DNA of 64,000 nt from Runella rosea (GTDB lineage: Bacteria > Bacteroidota > Bacteroidia > Cytophagales > Spirosomataceae). The stretch's first letter is position 1. The number at the start of each line of letters is the position of its first letter. Below the pieces are notes generated by a model that saw only the letters and a program-made list of their open reading frames with translations, ran no database searches and had not been told where the DNA came from. The stretch is from positions 3,658,001 through 3,722,000 of the forward strand of contig NZ_CP030850.1 of assembly GCF_003325355.1 (NCBI RefSeq), written 5' to 3'. A program made the position numbers and the translations under genes. This document shows positions 1-6,843 of this stretch, one piece after another.

Positions 1-69
1 AAAGTACCCGTTCTGTGAAATGTTTAAAGTAAAAATGGCATAACTATCTCAATATTGGATAAGGGAAAT

Positions 70-1440
70 TTATTCTACTACCAACGCGCCCCAATACATC
101 AATTCTTTGATGCGGTCTGATACCAATTGCCGAAATTTCTCTTTTTCGGCACTTACTTCTTCGACCTTAAAATAGGGTGCAACCCTTTCAATCGCTTCTT
201 GAATAGAAATAGGTTCTTCTAAAAACGCATCTAACAGTACCATATTGAGGGGGTCTAATCCAATACTCTTTTCCGCGAGGGTATAAATATCAGGCACGAT
301 AAGCGTCTGCTCCAACGTGCCTTCTTGGGTAGTATTTTCTACCAATTGCACCTGTTCCGAAAACTGTAGTTTTTGTGTAAGAAACGGCAGTAAAGGCAAG
401 CTAAACAATTCTTGTACCTTACGATATTGACGTACATCTTGCTCATAATATACACGATACGCCTCTTTGGGGCTGTTGACACCTGAGCCGTTTAATCCGT
501 CAGTCGGTTTTGAACCGACCGACGGATGGGAGACTTGCCCATAATAACGACAATCCAATGCTACACCTGCGGCTTTACACTCCTCAATAATTCTGTAATA
601 ATACTCTGGATAGTCTTGCCGCAGCCGACGTGCCAAGTGCCGGCAGGTTTCGGGCTGACGCTTGAAATCTCCTAAGGCATGGATAAATTTGGTTTGATAA
701 GGCACGCTCTCAAAACGGGCAAAGCCTCGGTATGTGGGGTCAAAATCTTCTTCCCGCTCAATAAGGTACGTTACTGGCACCCCATGCTCTTTGGCCAGGC
801 AATAATACAGGAACTGCTCAAAGCCAATATTAAATGTACGACGGTTTATTTTGGACAGAGCCTCCTGGTTTTTATGAATAAGTTCAAACGACAATTCGGC
901 ATATTTTTTGAAAATATCCATCCGCGTTCCGCCTATTAGTCCAGTATTGCAGGAGCGTACGGGTATTTCGTTCATTTGCCGACGCATACAGTCAGGGATA
1001 TAAGCAAAATGCTGTTGCATCTCGCTTAGTGTTTGGTAATAATACTGAAAATCCACTTCGGGATTTTGGGCAATTAGGGCAGCCTGCTCCAAACGAGCCC
1101 CCAACGCCTCCCATAAATAAATATCCCCATCTACGTGCATAAATGGTTCATTTTGGAGACTATACGTGAAGATTTTCCCCAACGCCCACATATCTTCTGG
1201 ATACCCCTGAAGCCTATCCAAAGCGATACTGCAATGCGAATATGGCAATGCCAGTGTATCTATCAATATTTCTTTGCCCCTGCTGTCTGTAAAAATTTCG
1301 ACCTGTCCGTAGTGCTCACGCAGCGTAAGCACACTTAATGCCCACGACATCCAATGATATTCGGCGGATAACCAGCCCGAAGCGTTGTGAATTTGACGCT
1401 CATATGCTATATTAGACCAGAATGATTGTATAATTTTCAT
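70..1440 (-). CDS. DUF6734-like putative glycosyltransferase with C-terminal winged-helix/RRE-like region
   Basis: 456 residues. The N-terminal ~290 residues look like a GT-A type glycosyltransferase: a DGD (DxD) motif at 104-106 in the context PFMHVDGDIYLW, an NTGLIGG loop at 165-171, and a HALGDFKR segment near 254-261. I recognise it as resembling the DUF6734 family, whose function is not established to my knowledge. The last ~80 residues (about 380-456) have a strand followed by helices and end in IKELMYWGALVV, which resembles a PqqD-like RiPP recognition element or a winged helix; this is inference. Residues 305-316 are encoded by a palindromic repeat, so this stretch is probably a recent insertion. 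The gene is transcribed divergently from the double-glycine precursor at 1664. I infer a role in modifying that peptide, possibly glycosylation. It could instead act on cell-surface glycans. Confidence 0.7.
   Translation of the reverse strand: MKIIQSFWSNIAYERQIHNASGWLSAEYHWMSWALSVLTLREHYGQVEIFTDSRGKEILIDTLALPYSHCSIALDRLQGYPEDMWALGKIFTYSLQNEPFMHVDGDIYLWEALGARLEQAALIAQNPEVDFQYYYQTLSEMQQHFAYIPDCMRRQMNEIPVRSCNTGLIGGTRMDIFKKYAELSFELIHKNQEALSKINRRTFNIGFEQFLYYCLAKEHGVPVTYLIEREEDFDPTYRGFARFESVPYQTKFIHALGDFKRQPETCRHLARRLRQDYPEYYYRIIEECKAAGVALDCRYYGQVSHPSVGSKPTDGLNGSGVNSPKEAYRVYYEQDVRQYRKVQELFSLPLLPFLTQKLQFSEQVQLVENTTQEGTLEQTLIVPDIYTLAEKSIGLDPLNMVLLDAFLEEPISIQEAIERVAPYFKVEEVSAEKEKFRQLVSDRIKELMYWGALVVE
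495..527. repeat. Palindromic element, copy 1, inside a coding gene
   Basis: Near-perfect hairpin: ATCCGTC, then A, then GTCGGTT, a three-base loop, AACCGAC, then C, then GACGGAT. The single mismatch is an A opposite C on the plus strand. In RNA made from the minus strand, the direction of the host gene, this becomes a G-U wobble. The 33 bases are a multiple of three and keep the reading frame of the glycosyltransferase-like gene, adding about 11-12 residues (around HPSVGSKPTDG). Two related hairpins lie at 45335-45365 and 53544-53582. Confidence 0.8.
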
Positions 1441-1663
1441 TTGAACATTTTTTATGTTTTTTTTCTAAAAATCAACAGGTATATATTTGTAAAAATCAGG
1501 TATATATAAAAAATAACCCTTTAAGGATAAAAAATTTTTATGATAAACTATTTTCAACAAAACAGCATAAAAAATTTGATTTTTCGTTTTTTTTACGTGT
1601 TTTCCGAGGTCGAAACAAGCCGTTGCATGGTGCAGCAGCCCTAACCCTTCGACAACAATACGC

Positions 1664-1879
1664 ATGAAATCAAAATTTGCAGGTCTCAACTTCGACTCAG
1701 TAGAAGTACTAACGCAGGAAGAAAAAAAGAAAGTGAAAGGTGGGTATGGAGAAATTACCAAGCCCAAAGGTCGTTGGGCTTGTAACCACATTTCATTATC
1801 AAGCTTTGACTCGTATTCGAGTTGTGTAAGCGCTTGTGGCCCTCAAGTTTTCACTATCAACAACTGCTATTACGTTTAA
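1664..1879 (+). CDS. Double-glycine leader peptide precursor with four-cysteine core (putative RiPP/bacteriocin)
   Basis: 71 residues. The leader (1-27) ends in the typical pattern LTQEEKKKVKGG, with Gly-Gly at 26-27, the cleavage site of C39 peptidases. The predicted 44-residue core begins YGEITKPKG and has cysteines at 40, 54, 58 and 68 with a Ser-rich stretch (SLSSFDSYSSC) between the first two. Four cysteines suit two disulfides, matching the VKOR-thioredoxin protein encoded downstream. The genes for a C39 ABC exporter and an HlyD adaptor follow on the same strand. Ser-rich loop, paired cysteines and a neighbouring glycosyltransferase-like gene recall glycocins, but no sequence identity to a known one is claimed. 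The 223-base upstream gap (1441-1663) is AT-rich. A TATATTTG box at 1482-1489 lies rather far away to be a confident promoter. Confidence 0.85.
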   Translation: MKSKFAGLNFDSVEVLTQEEKKKVKGGYGEITKPKGRWACNHISLSSFDSYSSCVSACGPQVFTINNCYYV

Positions 1880-1937
1880 CTATTTTCGGGGTAATTTTTC
1901 AATTTACCCCATTCTTTATTTTTAGACCTTACCAATA

Positions 1938-2414
1938 ATGAAACAAATAATAAGCTTATTATTAATAAGTACATTAAATTCTTGCTATACGTCTCAAAAT
2001 ATTTCAAAGAAAAAGATACAATCTCAGCTTGTTGATTTTTTCAATAACGCCAACCATCTAAACATTGAGGCTTGCCAACCAATGCTTTATCTCCAATGTG
2101 CCACTGAAAAAGAAGCAAAAGACAACAATGTTTTTCGAGAAATTTTAAAAAGGTTAACTCAGGAAAGGAATTTTAAATCTTTAAAAATAACAGCAATAGA
2201 ATGGAAGTCTGACACTGCTTTTCTAACTACAAAAGTTTATTTTAACAATAACAAACCAATTGTAATTTATAAAGCAGATGAAAGAACTGAAGTTGATGAT
2301 AATCAAATACTTATTATGGACAAAAGGATTCTTTGTGGGAAAAATTCTCAAACACATTTTTTTATATTTCCCGAATGTAGCCTGAGTCAAAAAATGAGAA
2401 TAATAAAAAAGTAA
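1938..2414 (+). CDS. Small putative lipoprotein of unknown function
   Basis: 158 residues with a short hydrophobic N-terminus (IISLLLISTLNSC) whose Cys16 could be the lipidated residue after signal peptidase II cleavage; the lipobox LNSC is acceptable but not ideal. The remainder is a small mixed alpha/beta domain of NTF2-like length that I do not recognise. The gene is distinctly AT-rich compared with the genes after 8 kb, suggesting recent acquisition. It sits 58 bases after the precursor gene and points the same way, so it may be an immunity or accessory protein of the peptide locus. That role is only inferred from position; the sequence itself shows no functional motif. Confidence 0.65.
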   Translation: MKQIISLLLISTLNSCYTSQNISKKKIQSQLVDFFNNANHLNIEACQPMLYLQCATEKEAKDNNVFREILKRLTQERNFKSLKITAIEWKSDTAFLTTKVYFNNNKPIVIYKADERTEVDDNQILIMDKRILCGKNSQTHFFIFPECSLSQKMRIIKK

Positions 2415-2445
2415 GAATAAAGTTTATTTTTATATAAATCTATTT

Positions 2446-2943
2446 TTGACACAAGGAAATCAATGGACAGTTGCCGATGCGAAGGATACTACAATTAAAA
2501 TTGAAAACGGAAGCTATTCTGTCTTGACACGAGTACCTGTAAAATGTCCTTTCAAAGTCAACCTACAAGAAAATTTTGAAATTGAGTTTGATTTCAAAAT
2601 TGTTCCCAGTCCTGAAAACAGGGGACTTTCTTTTTTCTATTGGGGCAACTTTCTTACCAATAAAGGAGTCAATGCTATAATCTATTTTGATAACAAGGGT
2701 AATAGCCTCCGTTTTCCACAGTTTAATGTTATTCCAATAAACATCTATACCGCCAACATCAGTAGTGTAGAATATAATAAATTCACTATCAGGAAGATAG
2801 AAAATAGATATTATTACTACCTCAACGAACGACCTTTTTACTACTTTGATGAAGTCAATATAGATACAGATACCCCTCTTTGGTTTGGATGTTTGGCTTC
2901 CATGCAATTTGATAATGTGACTTATTCGTCAATCTTAAAATAA
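2446..2943 (+). CDS. Jelly-roll (LamG/DUF1080-like) domain protein, possibly 5'-truncated
   Basis: 165 residues beginning at a TTG codon; no ATG lies at the expected N-terminus. The pattern (NQWTVADAKDTTIKIENGSY, then FEIEFDFKIVP, then LSFFYWGNF, then FTIRKIENRYYYYLNERPF) is that of a concanavalin-like beta-sandwich as found in LamG or 3-keto-disaccharide hydrolase type domains. In such proteins the domain usually begins a few residues earlier with a DDFS-like segment, missing here. The open frame continues upstream into the preceding gene without a start. It is therefore either TTG-initiated or the remnant of a longer, fused gene. There is no signal peptide. Base composition is AT-rich like the gene before it. 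No catalytic residues can be assigned. Confidence 0.5.
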   Translation: MTQGNQWTVADAKDTTIKIENGSYSVLTRVPVKCPFKVNLQENFEIEFDFKIVPSPENRGLSFFYWGNFLTNKGVNAIIYFDNKGNSLRFPQFNVIPINIYTANISSVEYNKFTIRKIENRYYYYLNERPFYYFDEVNIDTDTPLWFGCLASMQFDNVTYSSILK

Positions 2944-2979
2944 AAAAATTAAAAGTTGAAAATCATAATTTAGTATCCA

Positions 2980-4413
2980 ATGGAAAAATGGTTAGATCAA
3001 GTACTAAGGGAATTAAAAATAAATTATACATCTTCAACTATAAAAAATGCTATAAATAGATGGTCACTTTTAAATATTAGGGATTTAACTCATTTTTTTG
3101 ATTTTTTTAAAATCCCCAATCTAACCATTCGCCTAAAACCAGACCAACTCTCCGAGATCTCCCTCCCCGCAATAGCCCATTGTCAAACAAATGATAATTC
3201 CTTTTTTGTATTGCTCCAACGCTTGCAAAACAATCAAATCAGCTACTATCGTGAAAGTAAGGGAGAAATAACTGAAACCATAGAAGCCTTTTCGGAGAAA
3301 TGGAGCGGTACGGTGATGCTGCTCGCTCCGGATGAACACTCCGGAGAGCCCAACTACGAGGGAAACAGACAAAAAGAACAAAGAACAAAACTCGAAAAAG
3401 GGTTGATGTGGGGGGCACTTAGAGTTGTTGTTTTGGTCGGCATCTTCCTTCAAACCCACCTCTATTTGTCGGGCATTTTTTTGCTTTACGGTATCGGAAC
3501 TGTAGTCTCCGTTTTACTACTACAAAGCGAGTATGGCAAACGGATAGAATGGGTAGAAAAATTATGTCATTTGGGAACCCCTCCCTCAGAGGGACAGGGG
3601 TGCAATGCAGTCACACAATCTTCGAGCAGTAAGATTTTTGGATTTAGTTGGGCAGAAATTGGGTTAGTGTATTTTGGAGGTAGTGCAATTTCATTCATCA
3701 TTGAACAATTAACATTGAAACAGGTTTCACCACTTTCTCTGTTACATATGTTTACACTTCCCTATGTCATCTATTCGCTTTATTATCAAGCATTTGTAGT
3801 ACGGGCATGGTGTATGTTGTGCCTGATAGTACAGGGCGTTTTGATAATGATTGCGGTAGCGTGGCTTGGACATTATGATTGGCACTTACGGGATGTCTCA
3901 GGAATGAACGTAGTAGCCTCTCTGCTAACAACAGCCAGTTTTGCACTTATGGTAGCTTTATGGCTTTTCTTTAAGCAGGTATGGCAACGAGAACGGCAGT
4001 TAGTACCTACCAAACGTGCGTTGAATCAGTGGCAAAACGACAGTGATTTGTTTTTATCGCATTTATATGCTCAACCTATCACCGAAATAGGGGTACTTCC
4101 CAATGAAACCCAAATAGGAAATATTGATGCTCCCATTGTTGTGACAATGGTAAGCAATCCGCATTGCAATCCGTGTAAAGAAGCCTTCAAGGAGCTAACA
4201 GGCTGGGTGAAGTATTTTGAGGACGAAATGCAATTGAGAATCAGGCATATCAATAGCAGTGAAGTACACTATCAGGAGCATGAAAAATGGGCAAAAGAAA
4301 TTGGGATAGAATTTACACCTACCTTGTTTATCAACGGGTATCAACTTCGTTCGCCTTACTCCTATAAAGATATATGGAAGCATGTACGGATACTGGCAGA
4401 AAAAGTTTCTTAG
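2980..4413 (+). CDS. VKOR-thioredoxin fusion with degenerate C39-like N-terminal domain
   Basis: 477 residues. Residues ~1-115 resemble a C39 peptidase fold (SLPAIAHCQTNDNSFFVLL) but lack an N-terminal catalytic Cys, and Ser74 sits where the active His would be, so this is probably a C39-like substrate-binding domain. Residues ~143-335 form a VKOR membrane domain: loop cysteines C196 and C208, the FGFSWAEIG segment, and the active WCMLC motif (C278, C281) in a membrane helix. Residues ~380-477 are a thioredoxin domain with C396-N-P-C399 and cis-proline P447. Together these would oxidise cysteines and pass disulfides to the exported peptide. A hairpin at 3577-3601 is inserted in-frame between the two VKOR loop cysteines. 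Another, weaker one (3326-3346, CTCCGG/CCGGAG) lies in the linker before the membrane domain. Confidence 0.88.
   Translation: MEKWLDQVLRELKINYTSSTIKNAINRWSLLNIRDLTHFFDFFKIPNLTIRLKPDQLSEISLPAIAHCQTNDNSFFVLLQRLQNNQISYYRESKGEITETIEAFSEKWSGTVMLLAPDEHSGEPNYEGNRQKEQRTKLEKGLMWGALRVVVLVGIFLQTHLYLSGIFLLYGIGTVVSVLLLQSEYGKRIEWVEKLCHLGTPPSEGQGCNAVTQSSSSKIFGFSWAEIGLVYFGGSAISFIIEQLTLKQVSPLSLLHMFTLPYVIYSLYYQAFVVRAWCMLCLIVQGVLIMIAVAWLGHYDWHLRDVSGMNVVASLLTTASFALMVALWLFFKQVWQRERQLVPTKRALNQWQNDSDLFLSHLYAQPITEIGVLPNETQIGNIDAPIVVTMVSNPHCNPCKEAFKELTGWVKYFEDEMQLRIRHINSSEVHYQEHEKWAKEIGIEFTPTLFINGYQLRSPYSYKDIWKHVRILAEKVS
3577..3601. repeat. In-frame hairpin within the VKOR cysteine loop
   Basis: Inverted repeat with arms ACCCC-TCCCTC and GAGGGA-(CA)-GGGGT around a single A. 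It gives 11 base pairs with a two-base bulge. It encodes residues ~200-208 (TPPSEGQGC), widening the spacing between the loop cysteines C196 and C208. VKOR homologues as I know them have a shorter spacing here. The sequence looks like a mobile palindrome that happened to keep the frame. Confidence 0.65.
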
Positions 4414-4462
4414 GCCATCTCAAACAGTTTCGCCATCTTATAATTAGGGTTTTGTATAAGTG

Positions 4463-4525
4463 ATGGCAAAATTCCCTTTTTATAAACAACTCGACGCGAT
4501 GGCCCGAAGCGTCGGCCCGGTGTGA
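4463..4525 (+). pseudogene. Duplicated, truncated 5' end of the C39 exporter gene
   Basis: The frame ATG GCA AAA TTC CCT TTT TAT... encodes MAKFPFYKQLDAM and then diverges, ending at TGA after 20 residues. It closely copies the start of the exporter gene 95 bases downstream (MRQFPFYRQLDVMDCGPT). The match stops just before the catalytic Cys codon, where a GC-rich stretch containing GTCGG/CCGAC arms begins (4511-4531). It looks like the relic of a duplicated or replaced exporter gene disrupted by a small repeat. A regulatory leader peptide is a less likely alternative. Confidence 0.6.
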
Positions 4526-4557
4526 CCCGACTTGCCTCCGGATGAAAACTAACAACC

Positions 4558-6837
4558 ATGAGACAATTCCCTTTTTATAGGCAACTCGACGTGATGGATT
4601 GCGGGCCTACCTGCTTGCGTATGGTGGCAAAGTATTACGGTCGGAACTATTCAGCGCAAGAATTACGAGAATTGACACAAATAGGAAAAGACGGAGTGAA
4701 TTTGTTGGGGATTTCGGAAGCGGCTGAGGCAATCGGATTTCGAACGTTGGCTATCAAACTACCTTTACATAAACTTCTTTCTGATGCTCCTTTTCCCTGT
4801 ATTGTTCACTGGGGACATAATCATTTTGTGGTAGTACAGCCCGCGCGGCGTACCGTCCCAAACCCCCAATGGGGGCTTTTTAATTCCCTTTCTCTTACAA
4901 GGACAAAGGGTCGAAACGGGACGTCTCGTGGAATAGAGGTAGCTGACCCAGCACAAGGGCTTATTACTTACACCCGTGAAGAATTTGAAAAGCAATGGGC
5001 AACAACAACATCTGGCAATGAGAAAGTAGGAATCGTGTTGCTGCTTGAGCCTACACCTGCGTTTTATGAAGAAAACGTTTTAACAAATCTTAAAGAAGGG
5101 AAAGAGCAGAATCATATTTGGTCTGCCCGAATCGGGGGGTATCTCTGGCAACATCGTCGTTTGGTAGGTCAATTGGCTGTTGGTTTAGTGGTAGCAAGCT
5201 TATTACAGCTAATTTTTCCATTTCTTACCCAATCGGTGGTGGATGTAGGCGTACAAACGCGCAACCCCTCTTTTATTTTGTTGGTATTGTTGGCACAGTT
5301 GGCACTTACAGTAGGCCGTACCTCTGTCGAGTTTATTCGGTCGTGGTTATTGATGCACTTGAGTACCCGGCTTAATTTGTCCCTGCTTTCCGATTTCCTC
5401 ATCAAACTCACTCGTTTACCCTTGTCGTTTTTTGATTCTAAGCAGTTTGGCGACATCATGCAACGTATAGGTGACCACCATCGCATTGAGCAGTTTCTGA
5501 CGGGTCAAACGCTCAATACTCTATTTTCACTCTTCAATCTGGTCATATTTGGAGCAGTTTTAGCCTTTTATAATCTTACAATTTTTGGGGTTTTGATGAT
5601 AGCCGCTGTATTATATGCAAGTTGGGTTATGCTCTTTCTGAAATTTAGGCGTAAGTTAGATTACCAACGGTTTGGTATTGCAGCCAAAAGCAATGGTTCG
5701 TTGGTTCAACTTATTCAAGGAATGCACGATATTCGACTGGCGGGTGCCGAAACGCCCATGCGTTGGGAGTGGGAACAATTGCAAACTCAGTCGTTTAAAT
5801 TGGGAATGAAAGGGCTGTCGGTGTCTCAATGGCAACAGGCAGGGGCATTATTGATTAATGAAAGCAAAAGTATTTTTATTACTTTCTTATCGGCACAAGC
5901 TGTAATGAATGGCCAACTTACTTTAGGCGGTATGTTAGCAGTTCAGTATATCATCGGGCAAGTGAACGGTCCTATTGAACACTTGATCGGGTTACTACAA
6001 TCAGGGCAGGATGCCAAAATTAGCTTGGAACGCCTGAATGAAATCTATGAATTGGAAGATGAAGAGAACAACGATTTGTTGCGCGGACTTTCAAAGGACA
6101 AGTATCTCTATTTGAAAGACATTACTTTTACCTACACGGGCGCAGGCAATTTACCTGTCTTTAAAAACCTCAGTTTATTTATTCCTCAAGGCAAAACTAC
6201 CGCCATTGTTGGTACAAGCGGTAGTGGTAAGACGACGCTACTTAAACTACTATTGCGATTTTATGAGCCTACACAAGGACAGATTCGGGTAGGAGATACC
6301 GCCCTTACACAGCTATCCCACAAATATTGGCGCAGTCAATGCGGTGTAGTGATGCAGGAAGGGTTTATCTTCTCCGATACCATCGCCCGTAACATTGCCA
6401 TAGGCGTAGAAGGTATAGACCGTGCCAAACTCTATCATGCGGCCAAAACAGCCAATATTCTGGAGTTTGTCGAATCTCTGCCAATGGGTTTCCATACCAA
6501 AATCGGGGCAGAGGGAAATGGCATCAGCCAAGGGCAAAAACAACGAATTTTGATTGCCAGAGCCGTTTATAAAGACCCTCAGTACATTTTTTTCGACGAA
6601 GCTACGAATGCTTTAGATGCTCATAATGAATCTATCATCATTGATAACCTTAACGCTTTTTTCAAAAACCGTACCGTAGTGGTAGTTGCTCACCGATTAA
6701 GTACAGTCAAAAATGCGGATCAAATTGTAGTCATGGACAAAGGCGTAATTACAGAAATTGGAACACACAACGAATTGGCCTTGCAACGAGGAGCTTATTA
6801 TGAACTGGTGAAAAATCAACTGGAACTGGATAATTAA
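4558..6837 (+). CDS. C39 peptidase-containing ABC exporter (PCAT/SunT/LagD type)
   Basis: 759 residues. The N-terminal C39 peptidase has Cys15 (MDCGPTC), His89 (HNHFVVV) and Asp130 (ADPAQG), and would cleave the double-glycine leader of the neighbouring precursor during export. A six-helix ABC membrane domain spans ~200-480, followed by the nucleotide-binding domain: Walker A GTSGSGKT near 552, signature ISQGQKQR near 656, Walker B IFFDEAT near 677 and the switch His in VVAHRLS near 710. The domain order and length fit peptidase-containing transporters. About 32 residues (96-127) between the catalytic His and Asp are extra compared with the usual short loop; they are encoded by a repeat-like insertion. 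The HlyD adaptor gene starts six bases after the stop. Confidence 0.93.
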   Translation: MRQFPFYRQLDVMDCGPTCLRMVAKYYGRNYSAQELRELTQIGKDGVNLLGISEAAEAIGFRTLAIKLPLHKLLSDAPFPCIVHWGHNHFVVVQPARRTVPNPQWGLFNSLSLTRTKGRNGTSRGIEVADPAQGLITYTREEFEKQWATTTSGNEKVGIVLLLEPTPAFYEENVLTNLKEGKEQNHIWSARIGGYLWQHRRLVGQLAVGLVVASLLQLIFPFLTQSVVDVGVQTRNPSFILLVLLAQLALTVGRTSVEFIRSWLLMHLSTRLNLSLLSDFLIKLTRLPLSFFDSKQFGDIMQRIGDHHRIEQFLTGQTLNTLFSLFNLVIFGAVLAFYNLTIFGVLMIAAVLYASWVMLFLKFRRKLDYQRFGIAAKSNGSLVQLIQGMHDIRLAGAETPMRWEWEQLQTQSFKLGMKGLSVSQWQQAGALLINESKSIFITFLSAQAVMNGQLTLGGMLAVQYIIGQVNGPIEHLIGLLQSGQDAKISLERLNEIYELEDEENNDLLRGLSKDKYLYLKDITFTYTGAGNLPVFKNLSLFIPQGKTTAIVGTSGSGKTTLLKLLLRFYEPTQGQIRVGDTALTQLSHKYWRSQCGVVMQEGFIFSDTIARNIAIGVEGIDRAKLYHAAKTANILEFVESLPMGFHTKIGAEGNGISQGQKQRILIARAVYKDPQYIFFDEATNALDAHNESIIIDNLNAFFKNRTVVVVAHRLSTVKNADQIVVMDKGVITEIGTHNELALQRGAYYELVKNQLELDN
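4843..4938. repeat. In-frame 96-base repeat-like insertion in the C39 peptidase domain
   Basis: Encodes roughly residues 96-127 (starting ARRTVPNPQWGLFNS), which interrupts what is normally a short His-to-Asp loop in C39 peptidases. The DNA contains a CCCCC-AAT-GGGGG palindrome flanked by related ends (CGTACCGTCCC and GGGACGTCTCG), a structure typical of an intergenic repeat. The boundaries are approximate, judged from the protein family pattern rather than an alignment. Confidence 0.6.
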
Positions 6838-6843
6838 ATTAAA

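Noticed and set aside
1482-1489. TATATTTG box as promoter of the peptide precursor
   Set aside because: It lies about 175 bases before the gene with no fitting -33 element, so chance in AT-rich DNA is likely.
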